A stretch of 40,635 nt of DNA from a virus. The stretch covers positions 1 to 40,635 of IMG/VR virus record IMGVR_UViG_3300031951_000422, one strand, 5' to 3'. Positions 33,501-39,401 of the stretch are shown here, in pieces. Within the stretch, counting starts at the first letter, position 1. Each line of letters opens with the position of its first letter. The position numbers and the translations under genes were made by a program. The notes beneath the pieces were generated by a model. The model did not search any database. It worked only from the letters and a program-made list of their open reading frames with translations, and was not told the DNA's origin.

Positions 33501-36104
33501 ATATATAAGGAACCGTATACTGGTCAAGATGGATTTAATGAATCAGATGCACAAAGAGATCTTGAAGACAAAAGAGCTGAACTTGGAGAAAAGAAATTTA
33601 ATGATTTGAATAGAAGGGCTGATATTTATTTTGATGCATTTTCAGAAAATTTAAAAATTCTTAAGGATTCTGGAAGGATAAATGAAGAGACATACAACAA
33701 TCTAAAGGACGTAGAATACTCTCCAATAAAGACGATTAAATATATCATTGATGATAATAAAGATTTATCAGATATTGATAGAGAGGCTGCTAGAATTGGA
33801 ATAACAAAAGACGACATAATGTCTCTTACTAATAAAAACGAAAATGGTATTATAAGTGATTCAAGGTGGTTATTAATGATGAATCTTAATACAGTAACTA
33901 ATAGAGCTTTCGAGAATCAAATGATAAATGAAATGGTAGATGCTTTAGAAAAAGCTACTCCAAAAGAAAAGTCTACTTTGTCTGAATATTTCATATTAGA
34001 TAATCCAGTTGTTGGAGAATTTAAAGATGGTCGTCCAAAAAGAAAGTACGATAGTGAGTCTATGCCTGATGGATATAGAAAAGTACATTACTTTAAAAAT
34101 GGAGTAGATAATTATATAATTGCAAGAGAGGACATAGCAAGACAAATATTGGATGTAAAAGAAACTAAAGTTGTCCCAGCTATAGAGCAATTTAACGAAG
34201 ATGTTCCAATATTAGGATGGTTATTAAAGAACATAGCATTGACTCCATCTAGAATGTTGCGGTTCTTTGCAACTGGTGGCAACCCATTCTTTATACTTCG
34301 AAATGTTCCAATGGACTGGGGTAATGCGGTTTTCTTTACTGATGTTTATTCTCATAAATGGTATGAATATTTCAAATTAATATCTGGAGTAAAAGCAGCT
34401 GTAGGATTTACTAAGAATTTTACAAAAAAAATGTTTAATGATCTTAAGAGAACAATTTTAAATGGAGAAATAGATAAGGTATACATGGAATATGCAGCAC
34501 ATGGAGGTCTAATGGAATCAATGTCTCAAGAAGGATTAAGAGCATTAAAAGAACTGAAGCCAAAAGGCAGAATAGCCAGTAAGATACCAAATGCTAAACT
34601 TACATCTGCACTTGAATTTACTGTAAATGCTCCATATAGAATATTGTCTGCATATGGAACTGCATTATCTTATTTAGGAGAAACATCTGAAATAGCCATG
34701 CGACTTGCTGTATATGAAAAGATGAAGAAAAATCTAATAGATGATTACAAGAAAGAAAATAATGGAGAAAACCCAACAGGAAAAGATCTTGACGATATAA
34801 TGTGGGAAGCATCCAGAGAAGCTAGAGAGCTTATAGACTTTAATCAAGGAGGTACATGGGCAAAAGAAATGGATGTTTTCATGCCATATTTTAATGCTGG
34901 TATGCAAGGGTTAAGGAAACCTTTAGATTTTGCAGAACAAAAGCCAGCTCAATTTGCATCTAGCATGGTTCAATTAGCTATAATGGGTGGAGTATTAGCT
35001 GGCACTTCCGTAGCTACTGCACTCGCAGCATTTGATGATGATGAAGATGATGAGGAGGAAAGAAAAAAGAAAGTGAAATTTGCTCTTGACTCAATATCAG
35101 TTCATGAAAAAGCAAATTATCATATAATTTTTACTGGTAAAAAAGATAAAAATGGAGAGTTACAATACATAAGAATAAAAAAACTTCCAGTTGCTTCTAT
35201 AATAACTACTGCAGCTGAGAATTTAATGTATAGTACTCAATTAGGATATGACAATAAGAAAGTTTTAGGCAAGACTTTAAAAGCATCTACTCCAGTATGG
35301 CCAACTGAAATACCTGGAAGAAATCCAATGATAGCTGCTATTGTAGCATATTATGGATATGACTTATTTACAGAAGAGCAAGTATTTAGAGCTCCTAAAA
35401 ATAAAAAAATACTTCCTATAGCTGAAGGATTGGAAGACGATAGAGTAGAAGCTATATATAAATCATTAGCTCCAAGTTTGGGCCTTTCTCCAGCAAGGTC
35501 AAAAGCATTCGTAGAGAAGATAATAACAAATGAAAGTACAAATCCTACGATTAATATTATCTATGCTGCTGCTAATGGAATATTTGATAGATCAACTCCT
35601 TTCGGACAAAATTTTACAATAATGTCTGATGAACTTTTAAAGCATGCAGAAAAACAATCTGTTAGGTATACAAACAAAGACATTGTAAGATACAGTCTAC
35701 AAGATGAATTCGAGAAGAAAGAAATGAAGAGAGAGACTGAAATATACCTTAAAGAACAAAAGGTATACAATCAGATTAAGAAAATTTATGACGAAGGAGG
35801 ATCACTTACAGTGGGAGAGCTTGAGAATATAGTAGAGAAGAACTTTGATAAAGCAAGGCAACTAACTGAGCTTAAAAAGTACTATGCGTATACTAGAAAC
35901 ATGAACATAGATAAATCAATGCTTGACATAGTTTATGAGGAAAATCCAGAGGTTCAGTCTATGAGAATATTTGAAAGATATGGAAATATAATAGACAAGG
36001 AGGAAGTAAAAGAGCTAGGTCAAATAATAGGAAATACAGGAAAACGAATAAGTCCTAAAACCTGGTACTATTATGAAAAAGAGTTCAAAGGAAAAATACA
36101 ATAA
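27543..36104 (+). CDS. giant internal virion polyvalent protein with zincin motif and LPD38-like region
   Basis: A 2853-residue protein. In order: two DPLGIL motifs (residues 7-12 and 23-28); three related repeats starting near 68, 127 and 209; coiled-coil region; hydrophobic stretches (about 575-680) and a GAGIVEGATETAQA block near 775; acidic Pro/Glu linker (950-1040); a zinc-protease-like domain with HEVFH at 1268-1272 and NEEKLAE near 1327; an unidentified domain (about 1430-1740); basic helical region; then GNPFFILRNVPMDWGN (near 2247) and DFNQGGTWAKEMDVFMPYF (near 2432). The last two match the large polyvalent protein associated domain LPD38 as remembered. A hydrophobic segment before an acidic run ends that region. 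Such proteins are thought to enter the host with the DNA. The protease activity is a prediction. Confidence 0.75.
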   Translation: MMQDNNDPLGILGEKKPSNNGNDPLGILKKKETTVSPSVQKQEPTSSVTPPKGPQKPSVSSVSEKPEGLYKFPGNEKAIYKKQGNEWYVDPSGSGKFTKLYKGDVEERVKLLEGKAVSYSSKKEENGIFSGVPGKEETEYVLDTSGDNPVWAERRLSRMPDGTVIKVVNNQTGKSEDKYHTVPITDPTRVQYLNKYFKQNASTDRNEKIFTGLPNKEKNEYKIEDGVWLRRQPGQDDWTKIYDETAVSYLNKNFNQNVKVSPAASKYAKFTEDVDQVELKNLDNRLSSIDKSLVGKEEEDVIVGLRSRFPEFKFEKAGLMTDEIIVIAPNKEIKTFPLDNFTDKADVAVANDMKAWMRANSNLRGIENIKESEKNLEEKEKQLRDQKLPVYNPQIKLGEGYGLSPEMNAQITEKAPDNKVNIMVAEQEVRDARKEYASTVSGAFKDIRDRQIIASRSGNSLSEDQVAAELAQLPKDYTAVKRANEYTNDVKESVKMYADRVNSLNKYASDIYAKVNSGEISKEQFELDYKPLIDKSREAIAQEGEQINNQVKNMGYIDASINESVGQQYVINEAKGSFGGGLAYRFVKGVTYLPRLAGSIAAEIAGETTFTKEDQDSFARMIVGSGTTEEYMESKERSDFSKAMFSLSESMGALASGGVLGGGPATYAAFYAQSYYEMKDELDQVKGISDTEKVLMSSVYGAVSSVLEKFGIDFAMQKTGFGKNITNSIVKSVLMDMPKNAPKEFIEASIRNNISSTLLKAGIRTAGAGIVEGATETAQALSQVGIQEVYDIAKGTEYFNNKSGWEILSDAAYEGYLGMLGGHVMGVVSNSKQVATEGIQKSMNKEQMEVLFNSAKMDGIPEALLTNLKSSIISGKISKQEAQEIYNSYGEVKSKIQSIPEEYSVESKSVALDLMLEKDRINKQIAGKDANLVKPQMDRIAEIDNQLKTIGENAVKESTKPVQEVTAEGGGIQREGAQERQPEVREGERPVGETAQPETDLGNRPIEGRSEEEVDKLIEDRIAKYNLQPDDLFADMSEADNNIIEKASRGDSVDINALNGTIDYLYNKYKEITNLKKNNEERLNKSTTLGNLNDIQQEIENDLDFLITYKGEVEQGNNPITIEEFNSRPITERKVSMEEAALDIVPTEPTAIEETVVEQPVIEKAAVVEEVERLGKLLEGTAEQIDEQVGGLKISKDNSRVAQSISNAAKAIAKILPDVKFVVHDTDASYRQATGEQNRKQSTAGEYNPKTRTIHINNTKANNRTAAHEVFHAVILNSVKSDAEASRITKAMVDSVRKSLVNVEGAGQVITYLNDFTSNYEENIQNEEKLAELFGILSDNYATLPAPTQSLIRRFLDRIAKMFGLKPLTDREVIDFMNVVSQKVARGEEIQAKEIKLFGPKEQGDGGEVGTFSIPRQQKESKVIKAPSVKNDERSFIRNIVQDVDIREFNGKPFITNMYDYTNAGETNLGNGLTINLFGGKGYVPYMMELKGKNIGEVSNLAAFNTKAQAETFIRNSINGNANLFAPHSGTLDQSWQFQQHMFAELVNLILKNNILSNSELIELFNNTIKSNEKTIKAFNAFKNKYGQDINNFNSFESDPNEIVRLLDIENNFSPDLRKALNNAIPANKKFKDSLGINNKDQFYKKIMDPLNDGVEGGEIISIVQFDPNTFEIVQTKPGEIDHHPSFGWTLLAKIDGVYQPTEFYKSYDVTETYTKYNKDKTEVSRKTEEEKFAQKNVMSSAGAIPKIAELKSIRKQIDNSFEARNQKPKSITAIINAAKQNGFSDAAIEQYLLGQGYSQQEIANAMTSRSASGTTVKDVFKKSKEELEAKYKKPSIFKRFMEGIKSFRKAMFDRQTDLKRGMRGIKNKEAKQAHAKLVDKAGASGFAGLRFKILDKKIYRGKFNRMLPKQDLDALDEIIYSRRMIAINENRAKLREKAYNGLTEESKKDLDNIVKYKESKNTNELNKIKDRVGEKAYKDLLDRSEIYKEPYTGQDGFNESDAQRDLEDKRAELGEKKFNDLNRRADIYFDAFSENLKILKDSGRINEETYNNLKDVEYSPIKTIKYIIDDNKDLSDIDREAARIGITKDDIMSLTNKNENGIISDSRWLLMMNLNTVTNRAFENQMINEMVDALEKATPKEKSTLSEYFILDNPVVGEFKDGRPKRKYDSESMPDGYRKVHYFKNGVDNYIIAREDIARQILDVKETKVVPAIEQFNEDVPILGWLLKNIALTPSRMLRFFATGGNPFFILRNVPMDWGNAVFFTDVYSHKWYEYFKLISGVKAAVGFTKNFTKKMFNDLKRTILNGEIDKVYMEYAAHGGLMESMSQEGLRALKELKPKGRIASKIPNAKLTSALEFTVNAPYRILSAYGTALSYLGETSEIAMRLAVYEKMKKNLIDDYKKENNGENPTGKDLDDIMWEASREARELIDFNQGGTWAKEMDVFMPYFNAGMQGLRKPLDFAEQKPAQFASSMVQLAIMGGVLAGTSVATALAAFDDDEDDEEERKKKVKFALDSISVHEKANYHIIFTGKKDKNGELQYIRIKKLPVASIITTAAENLMYSTQLGYDNKKVLGKTLKASTPVWPTEIPGRNPMIAAIVAYYGYDLFTEEQVFRAPKNKKILPIAEGLEDDRVEAIYKSLAPSLGLSPARSKAFVEKIITNESTNPTINIIYAAANGIFDRSTPFGQNFTIMSDELLKHAEKQSVRYTNKDIVRYSLQDEFEKKEMKRETEIYLKEQKVYNQIKKIYDEGGSLTVGELENIVEKNFDKARQLTELKKYYAYTRNMNIDKSMLDIVYEENPEVQSMRIFERYGNIIDKEEVKELGQIIGNTGKRISPKTWYYYEKEFKGKIQ

Positions 36105-36108
36105 AAAA

Positions 36109-36136
36109 GAACCCTGCCGAAAGACAGGGTTTTTCT
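36109..36136. terminator. bidirectional terminator between convergent late and early blocks
   Basis: A stem AACCCTG with CAGGGTT around an 8-nt loop. On the plus strand it is followed by a T-run with one C. On the minus strand the complement of the AAAAAAGA before it gives TCTTTTTT. It sits between the 36104 stop (plus) and the 36148 stop (minus), so it serves both directions. Confidence 0.85.
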
Positions 36137-36147
36137 TTTGTTCACAA

Positions 36148-37155
36148 TCATCTTACTTTTCCTTCTATGATTCGTAAATTCTTGACCTCAAAGTCTCCGC
36201 TTGCTTCCGTCTCTACCCAAGCGAAGCCGTGATTCCATTTATTGTACGGCATATACTCTGGCATTAACCCACATAAACATCCCATAGACCAAGTAGTAAC
36301 AACGTTGCCGTTTAAGTCCTTCTCTGAATGCTCAGATGTTTGATGGTGGTGTCCAACAATTGAATATGCTTTAGAGCGCATATAAAGACCTCTAGCAGCG
36401 TTTACAGGGCTGAATACCGAATGACCAAACTCGTGGCCGTGTAGGATATTTAAATGGCCTGCTTTAATACTTTGCTTAGACTTAATCTCAGTAACTCCAA
36501 GCTCTCCAAATCTAAGTACGTTTCTAAGTTCAAAATCTGCTATTCCTAAAAGCTCTGGTGCTACACTCTTCAGATAGTTCTCCCATCTGTCCTCGTGGTT
36601 TCCTAGCTTGAAATATATAGGGCAGTCGAACTCTTCTTTAAGTTGTTTAAGGAACTCTCTAGTAATGTTAATCTCTCCTGATAAATCACGAAGCCTTCTG
36701 TCCTTAATAAATCGTGAAGCCTGGTACATATCAATAGTATCTCCGTTTAAGATAATAGCATTAGGGTTCTTATTGTATCCCCATTCTAGAGCTATGCTTA
36801 GTGCTTGCTCATCGTGGTAAGGCAAGTGTATATCCGAAAGCATTAGTATTCGGTTATTACCTTGAGGCATAATAAAAGCCTCTTGTTCTTTATAGTCGCT
36901 TTCAGGAAGTTTACTCCATCCTTGCCTATTTTTTCTTTCTTCCATAGATGTAAAATGAGAAGTATCTCTTAATGACTTGCTATTTTCGTGTTCCCCTCTA
37001 TAGTATCTAATATGCCCTCTAGCTTGTTCAAGATTAATAAAATCTAAAGGATACCTCTCAAAAAGTATACTTGCTAATGAACGAGTAGAAGCATTAGGAA
37101 ATTCTTCTAAAATCGATTTAACTAAATCTGTTTTATAAGTTTGCCTATCATTCAT
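36148..37155 (-). CDS. calcineurin-like metallophosphoesterase
   Basis: A 335-residue protein with the five metallophosphoesterase motifs in order: DIH (Asp108, His110), NGD (Asp139), GNHED (Asn186, His187), HGHE (His239, His241) and GHHHQ (His269-271). These bind a two-metal centre that cleaves phosphoesters. The substrate cannot be told; nucleic acid or nucleotide is plausible in a phage. The N-terminal ~100 residues precede the enzyme domain and contain a possible helix-turn-helix (STRSLASILFERYP, then LEQARGHIRYYRG), suggesting DNA contact. It is the last gene of the minus-strand block, overlaps the small gene before it by 8 nt, and ends just before the bidirectional terminator. Confidence 0.88.
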   Translation of the reverse strand: MNDRQTYKTDLVKSILEEFPNASTRSLASILFERYPLDFINLEQARGHIRYYRGEHENSKSLRDTSHFTSMEERKNRQGWSKLPESDYKEQEAFIMPQGNNRILMLSDIHLPYHDEQALSIALEWGYNKNPNAIILNGDTIDMYQASRFIKDRRLRDLSGEINITREFLKQLKEEFDCPIYFKLGNHEDRWENYLKSVAPELLGIADFELRNVLRFGELGVTEIKSKQSIKAGHLNILHGHEFGHSVFSPVNAARGLYMRSKAYSIVGHHHQTSEHSEKDLNGNVVTTWSMGCLCGLMPEYMPYNKWNHGFAWVETEASGDFEVKNLRIIEGKVR

Positions 37156-37300
37156 CTTTTGATTTTTGGATGTCTCGCAGGACAGCGTTAATTTTCTTGA
37201 CTACTTCTTTTGATTCGTCATCGTTCTTGTCCGCAAGAGCCTCATACAGTTCTGCACAAAGGTCATATAGCTCCTTCATGGTCGAGTTGACATACTGCAT
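37148..37300 (-). CDS. small acidic helical protein (50 aa)
   Basis: A 50-residue frame from ATG (complement of 37298-37300) to TGA (complement of 37148-37150). The sequence, starting MQYVNSTMKELYDLCAELYEAL and continuing with alternating Lys/Glu/Asp, is probably a single long helix. It overlaps the metallophosphoesterase start by 8 nt and stands 17 nt after a well-formed TTTG-N20-TATATTTG promoter on the same strand. Both support a real gene. The function is unknown. In-frame GTG codons at 37312 and 37330 could give longer forms. Confidence 0.6.
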   Translation of the reverse strand: MQYVNSTMKELYDLCAELYEALADKNDDESKEVVKKINAVLRDIQKSKDE

Positions 37301-37317
37301 GTAGTTATTCACGGAGC

Positions 37318-37349
37318 CAAATATATGGACAAATTATTATATTAACAAA
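37318..37349 (-). promoter_or_regulatory. complete Bacteroidetes-type promoter, TTTG-N20-TATATTTG
   Basis: Reading the minus strand, TTTG (37349-37346) is followed by 20 nt and then TATATTTG (37325-37318), matching the -33 and -7 elements and spacing known for Bacteroidetes primary sigma. It would drive the 50-aa gene and the metallophosphoesterase. It partly overlaps the end of the upstream gene. Confidence 0.7.
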
Positions 37350-37750
37350 TCGTCTACTAATTTATCCCATTTGGTCCTTACCTCATCTTTTATGTTCTTA
37401 GATACTCTTGACTTGTACGAAGGATCTTCAGATAGTTCGTATCCTGTTTCTAGATGAACGTTGCCCTTGACAATTCTTACAGATATTGGATATAGACCTT
37501 TCTCTATCCATTCATCCATGTTCTCTAGTACCACATTTTCAACTTGTGGGTTAGGCTTGCATCTATTTATATAGTGCCATGTCTGGTCATGTCTTAGGAA
37601 TGTGATAGACTTTATGTGTCTTGACTTAGCACCTTCTCTGTGCATCCTAAGTGCAAATTGCTTTCTTACCTCGGACATCCATAATCCCATTCTAATACCT
37701 TTTGCTTTCTCAAAATAATTTTTCGCTTTAATCAATTCTTCAGGTTCCAT
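37337..37750 (-). CDS. hypothetical protein with possible helix-turn-helix
   Basis: A 137-residue protein. Residues ~27-62 (VRKQFALRMHREGAKSRHIKSITFLRHDQTWHYINR) read like a helix-turn-helix: an Ala/Gly turn followed by a Lys/Arg/His-rich helix. The rest has a strand-rich stretch (LYPISVRIVKGNVHLETG) and an acidic/basic C-terminus. It overlaps the upstream gene by 11 nt, so both are likely co-translated. A small phage regulator or DNA-binding accessory is possible but not shown. No family is recognised. Confidence 0.6.
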   Translation of the reverse strand: MEPEELIKAKNYFEKAKGIRMGLWMSEVRKQFALRMHREGAKSRHIKSITFLRHDQTWHYINRCKPNPQVENVVLENMDEWIEKGLYPISVRIVKGNVHLETGYELSEDPSYKSRVSKNIKDEVRTKWDKLVDDLLI

Positions 37751-38003
37751 ATACTTTCGTGCTAAATTTTGGGTTTGTGTATTTAAGTGTTACAACATAG
37801 TTGTCGTAATTTACTGCTTTATTTTTCATTAGTGACTTACAGACTCTTTTCTTACAAGACTCGACAATGATACCTCTTTCGTCTAATACGACTGGATACT
37901 TGTCTGCCTTTATAGTTATCGGATGAAGCCTAGACTTAGGTAGTCTCGGAACAGCCTTCATCTCCAAGTCCACTATGTATACTCCATGTTCCATCGTAGA
38001 CAA
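37740..38003 (-). CDS. hypothetical protein (up to 87 aa)
   Basis: A short, basic, strand-rich protein (HPITIKADKYPVVLDERGIIVE, NYDNYVVTLKYTNPKF), probably a small beta domain, without recognisable motifs. The longest frame starts at 38003 and overlaps the nuclease gene by 68 nt. Internal ATGs at 37994 and 37961 would shorten the overlap, and the last is nearest to the usual few-base overlaps seen here. The downstream gene overlaps its end by 11 nt. Function unknown. Confidence 0.55.
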   Translation of the reverse strand: MSTMEHGVYIVDLEMKAVPRLPKSRLHPITIKADKYPVVLDERGIIVESCKKRVCKSLMKNKAVNYDNYVVTLKYTNPKFSTKVYGT

Positions 38004-38238
38004 ATGATTTTATTGAGTGATCTCTTAGCTCTTTCATCCTGTACTCCTGCAATGGCTTTGGCTTTTTGCCTTGCTGCTTAACTTCAAAGAACACTGCATT
38101 GCATCCTTTCGGCAAAGCTATAATGTCGGGTATACCAGGCTTGTTTGTTACAGAGAGCTTAAGGACATAATATCCTTGTGACTCTAACTCCTTAATTAGT
38201 TTCGACTGTATCTTTGATTCCATCAAGATAATCATCAA
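37936..38238 (-). CDS. VRR-NUC family nuclease (PD-(D/E)XK fold)
   Basis: A 100-residue protein with the VRR-NUC layout: an N-terminal ESKIQSKLIKELESQGY helix, then KPGIPDIIAL (Asp38), VFFEVKQQ (Glu52, Lys54) and PLQEYRMKEL (Gln64). Together these form the PD-(D/E)XK catalytic site. Stand-alone VRR-NUC proteins of about this size are common in phages and are thought to act on structured or Holliday-junction DNA during replication and recombination. The start at 38238 gives MMIILMESK; the ATG at 38223 (MESKIQ) fits family N-termini better. The last ~15 residues do not look like the family. Confidence 0.82.
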   Translation of the reverse strand: MMIILMESKIQSKLIKELESQGYYVLKLSVTNKPGIPDIIALPKGCNAVFFEVKQQGKKPKPLQEYRMKELRDHSIKSFVYDGTWSIHSGLGDEGCSETT

Positions 38239-38542
38239 AGTTTGCGAATGGGAGTTCTTCCTGGAATCCGGAGTAGTATGCCTCTTTCATCAAGGAGATG
38301 AGATCCTTGTTCAGTCTGTTTACATTTGTAACAAACCAACGATTGAAGTTACGCTCATCGTTCTTAAGCCACATTTCGTAGATTTCGTCTATTGGTGATT
38401 TCATTTCATTTACTTTACCTGTACCATTACACATTTCACACTTTACTGTTTCATAGCATCCACCACAACAAGCGCTTGCCGGCATACTACAGTTCGGACC
38501 TACTTCATAAGTTCCGCTTCCAAAACAATTTTTGCATTCCAT
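38192..38542 (-). CDS. small zinc-ribbon (DnaJ CXXCXGXG-like) protein
   Basis: A 116-residue protein. The N-terminal 43 residues carry CKNCFGSG (Cys3, Cys6) and CEMCNGTG (Cys35, Cys38), the repeat type of the DnaJ zinc-finger region, plus Cys18, 25, 26 and 29 between them. This is a zinc-binding mini-domain without a J domain. The C-terminal ~70 residues are helical and acidic and unrelated to DnaJ as far as I can see. DnaJ-type ribbons bind unfolded protein; some phage versions may bind nucleic acid. It overlaps the nuclease gene by 47 nt. Confidence 0.65.
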   Translation of the reverse strand: MECKNCFGSGTYEVGPNCSMPASACCGGCYETVKCEMCNGTGKVNEMKSPIDEIYEMWLKNDERNFNRWFVTNVNRLNKDLISLMKEAYYSGFQEELPFANFDDYLDGIKDTVETN

Positions 38543-38589
38543 AAAATTACATTTAAAAATTTAACTTAACTAAAATTTGCGCTTATTTT

Positions 38590-38964
38590 TTATTTGTTGC
38601 GCCTATATTCTATTTCTTTTCTAATAATATTAATATGCCATTCTGCACCACCATAATCCAAGACAGCCTGTAGGTAGTCATCATCCATATCGCATATCGC
38701 AATCCACGATAACGGCTGATCTCCATTCGGGCCTCGGCTACCTCTTACGGCATGCTTTCTTACAATCTCAAAGTCGTCATCGTCATAGACATCTATCTTT
38801 TCAATCTTACTCATGTCCTTAGCTCCATATCTACCATAAGCTGTTCCTCCATCAACCATCGCTCCGTTCGGACAGCCGCACGTTTTGTAGTCATGTCTGC
38901 TGTAACTAACTAACAGTTCATTGCACTCTAAGCACCTAACTGCATTATATACTATTTGTTTCAT
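38590..38964 (-). CDS. zinc-ribbon protein with conserved phage C-terminal region
   Basis: A 124-residue protein. The N-terminal part contains NAVRCLECNELLVSYSRHDYKTCGCPNGAMVDGG, where Cys11, Cys14, His24, Cys29 and Cys31 can bind zinc. This matches a small domain of unknown function (DUF7695 as I recall) seen in many phages. The C-terminal ~45 residues (PLSWIAICDMDDDYLQAVLDY, then IIRKEIEYRRNK) form a second conserved unit found in other phage proteins. Its start lies just downstream of the inverted repeat at 38999-39026. The function is not established. Confidence 0.7.
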   Translation of the reverse strand: MKQIVYNAVRCLECNELLVSYSRHDYKTCGCPNGAMVDGGTAYGRYGAKDMSKIEKIDVYDDDDFEIVRKHAVRGSRGPNGDQPLSWIAICDMDDDYLQAVLDYGGAEWHINIIRKEIEYRRNK

Positions 38965-38998
38965 ATCTTATAAATAAACGGATAAATATCGATTATAT

Positions 38999-39026
38999 GT
39001 CCAGTTTTTTGCACAATAAACTGGAC
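38999..39026. repeat. perfect 9-bp inverted repeat, possible operator or mRNA hairpin
   Basis: GTCCAGTTT and AAACTGGAC are separated by 10 nt. On the minus strand this lies between a TAGTTTTG box (39045-39038) and the ATG at 38964. It may be a repressor site or a structured 5' leader of the zinc-ribbon gene. The absence of a T-run makes a terminator unlikely. Confidence 0.55.
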
Positions 39027-39037
39027 TATTAACAAGC

Positions 39038-39045
39038 CAAAACTA
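39038..39045 (-). promoter_or_regulatory. possible TAnnTTTG box upstream of the zinc-ribbon operon
   Basis: The minus-strand sequence TAGTTTTG fits the -7 consensus. No TTTG is found about 20 nt upstream, so this is weaker than the 37318 site. It is followed by the inverted repeat at 38999-39026. Confidence 0.35.
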
Positions 39046-39078
39046 CGATTTTTCATGAGATTTGGCTGCATATAAATA

Positions 39079-39125
39079 TAACAAAGTATAAGCGCAACTA
39101 TCGCTGCGCCTATACGAATGTTAGC
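39079..39125. repeat. attC-like folded element (or plain hairpin) in the 38965-39132 non-coding stretch
   Basis: Read on the plus strand: TAACA, AA, an 11-nt arm GTATAAGCGCA, an 8-nt loop, the arm TGCGCCTATAC (one mismatch on this strand, a G-U pair in minus-strand RNA), GAA, and TGTTA followed by GC. Outer 5-bp and inner 11-bp stems separated by unequal unpaired bases are the layout of integron attC sites (R box, spacer, L box, terminal loop). It stands just behind the stop of the 39133-39336 gene. The outer boxes match the RYYYAAC/GTTRRRY consensus only in part. A transcriptional pause or terminator hairpin is the main alternative. Confidence 0.4.
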
Positions 39126-39132
39126 AGTAATG

Positions 39133-39336
39133 CTACTTTCTTCGTAAATCAAACTTTTCTTTAAGTTCATTGTAAACAGCTTCACCATCTAAATACATAT
39201 CACCACTTTTATTCTGTTGAAATTTCCAAGCAAGTATTCCAAATAAATCATCCCATGCTTTAAACTCCGCACTACTGCTAACATCGGCTATATTCAATGC
39301 CTTAGTTTCTTCTACTTTTGAATTTTCGTTTTCCAT
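39133..39336 (-). CDS. small acidic hypothetical protein (67 aa)
   Basis: A 67-residue protein starting MENENSKVEETKALNIADVSSS and continuing with an amphipathic, Trp-containing part (AEFKAWDDLFGILAWKFQQN, then YLDGEAVYNELKEKF). It has no signal peptide or membrane span. It is preceded by a 65-nt gap with a small inverted repeat and followed by the attC-like element. Its position as a single gene backed by a folded element is what makes it notable. The function is unknown. Confidence 0.6.
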   Translation of the reverse strand: MENENSKVEETKALNIADVSSSAEFKAWDDLFGILAWKFQQNKSGDMYLDGEAVYNELKEKFDLRRK

Positions 39337-39375
39337 TTTAAATTTTATTTTATAAGTTAATTTAGTTTTTATAAG

Positions 39376-39395
39376 TCGGCACTAAATATAGCCGA
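39376..39395. repeat. short inverted repeat containing a TATATTTA box in the 39337-39401 gap
   Basis: TCGGC and GCCGA pair around ten A/T-rich bases. The loop on the minus strand reads TATATTTAGT, one base away from TAnnTTTG. It could be a promoter with a small operator for the 67-aa gene, or chance. Confidence 0.3.
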
Positions 39396-39401
39396 GAAAC
39401 G

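Noticed and set aside
38961-39188. A 75-residue minus-strand reading frame with one hydrophobic segment, whose stop overlaps the ATG at 38964
   Set aside because: It runs through the attC-like hairpin, the promoter-like box and the inverted repeat, its start lies inside the 67-aa gene, and its sequence has no gene-like character.
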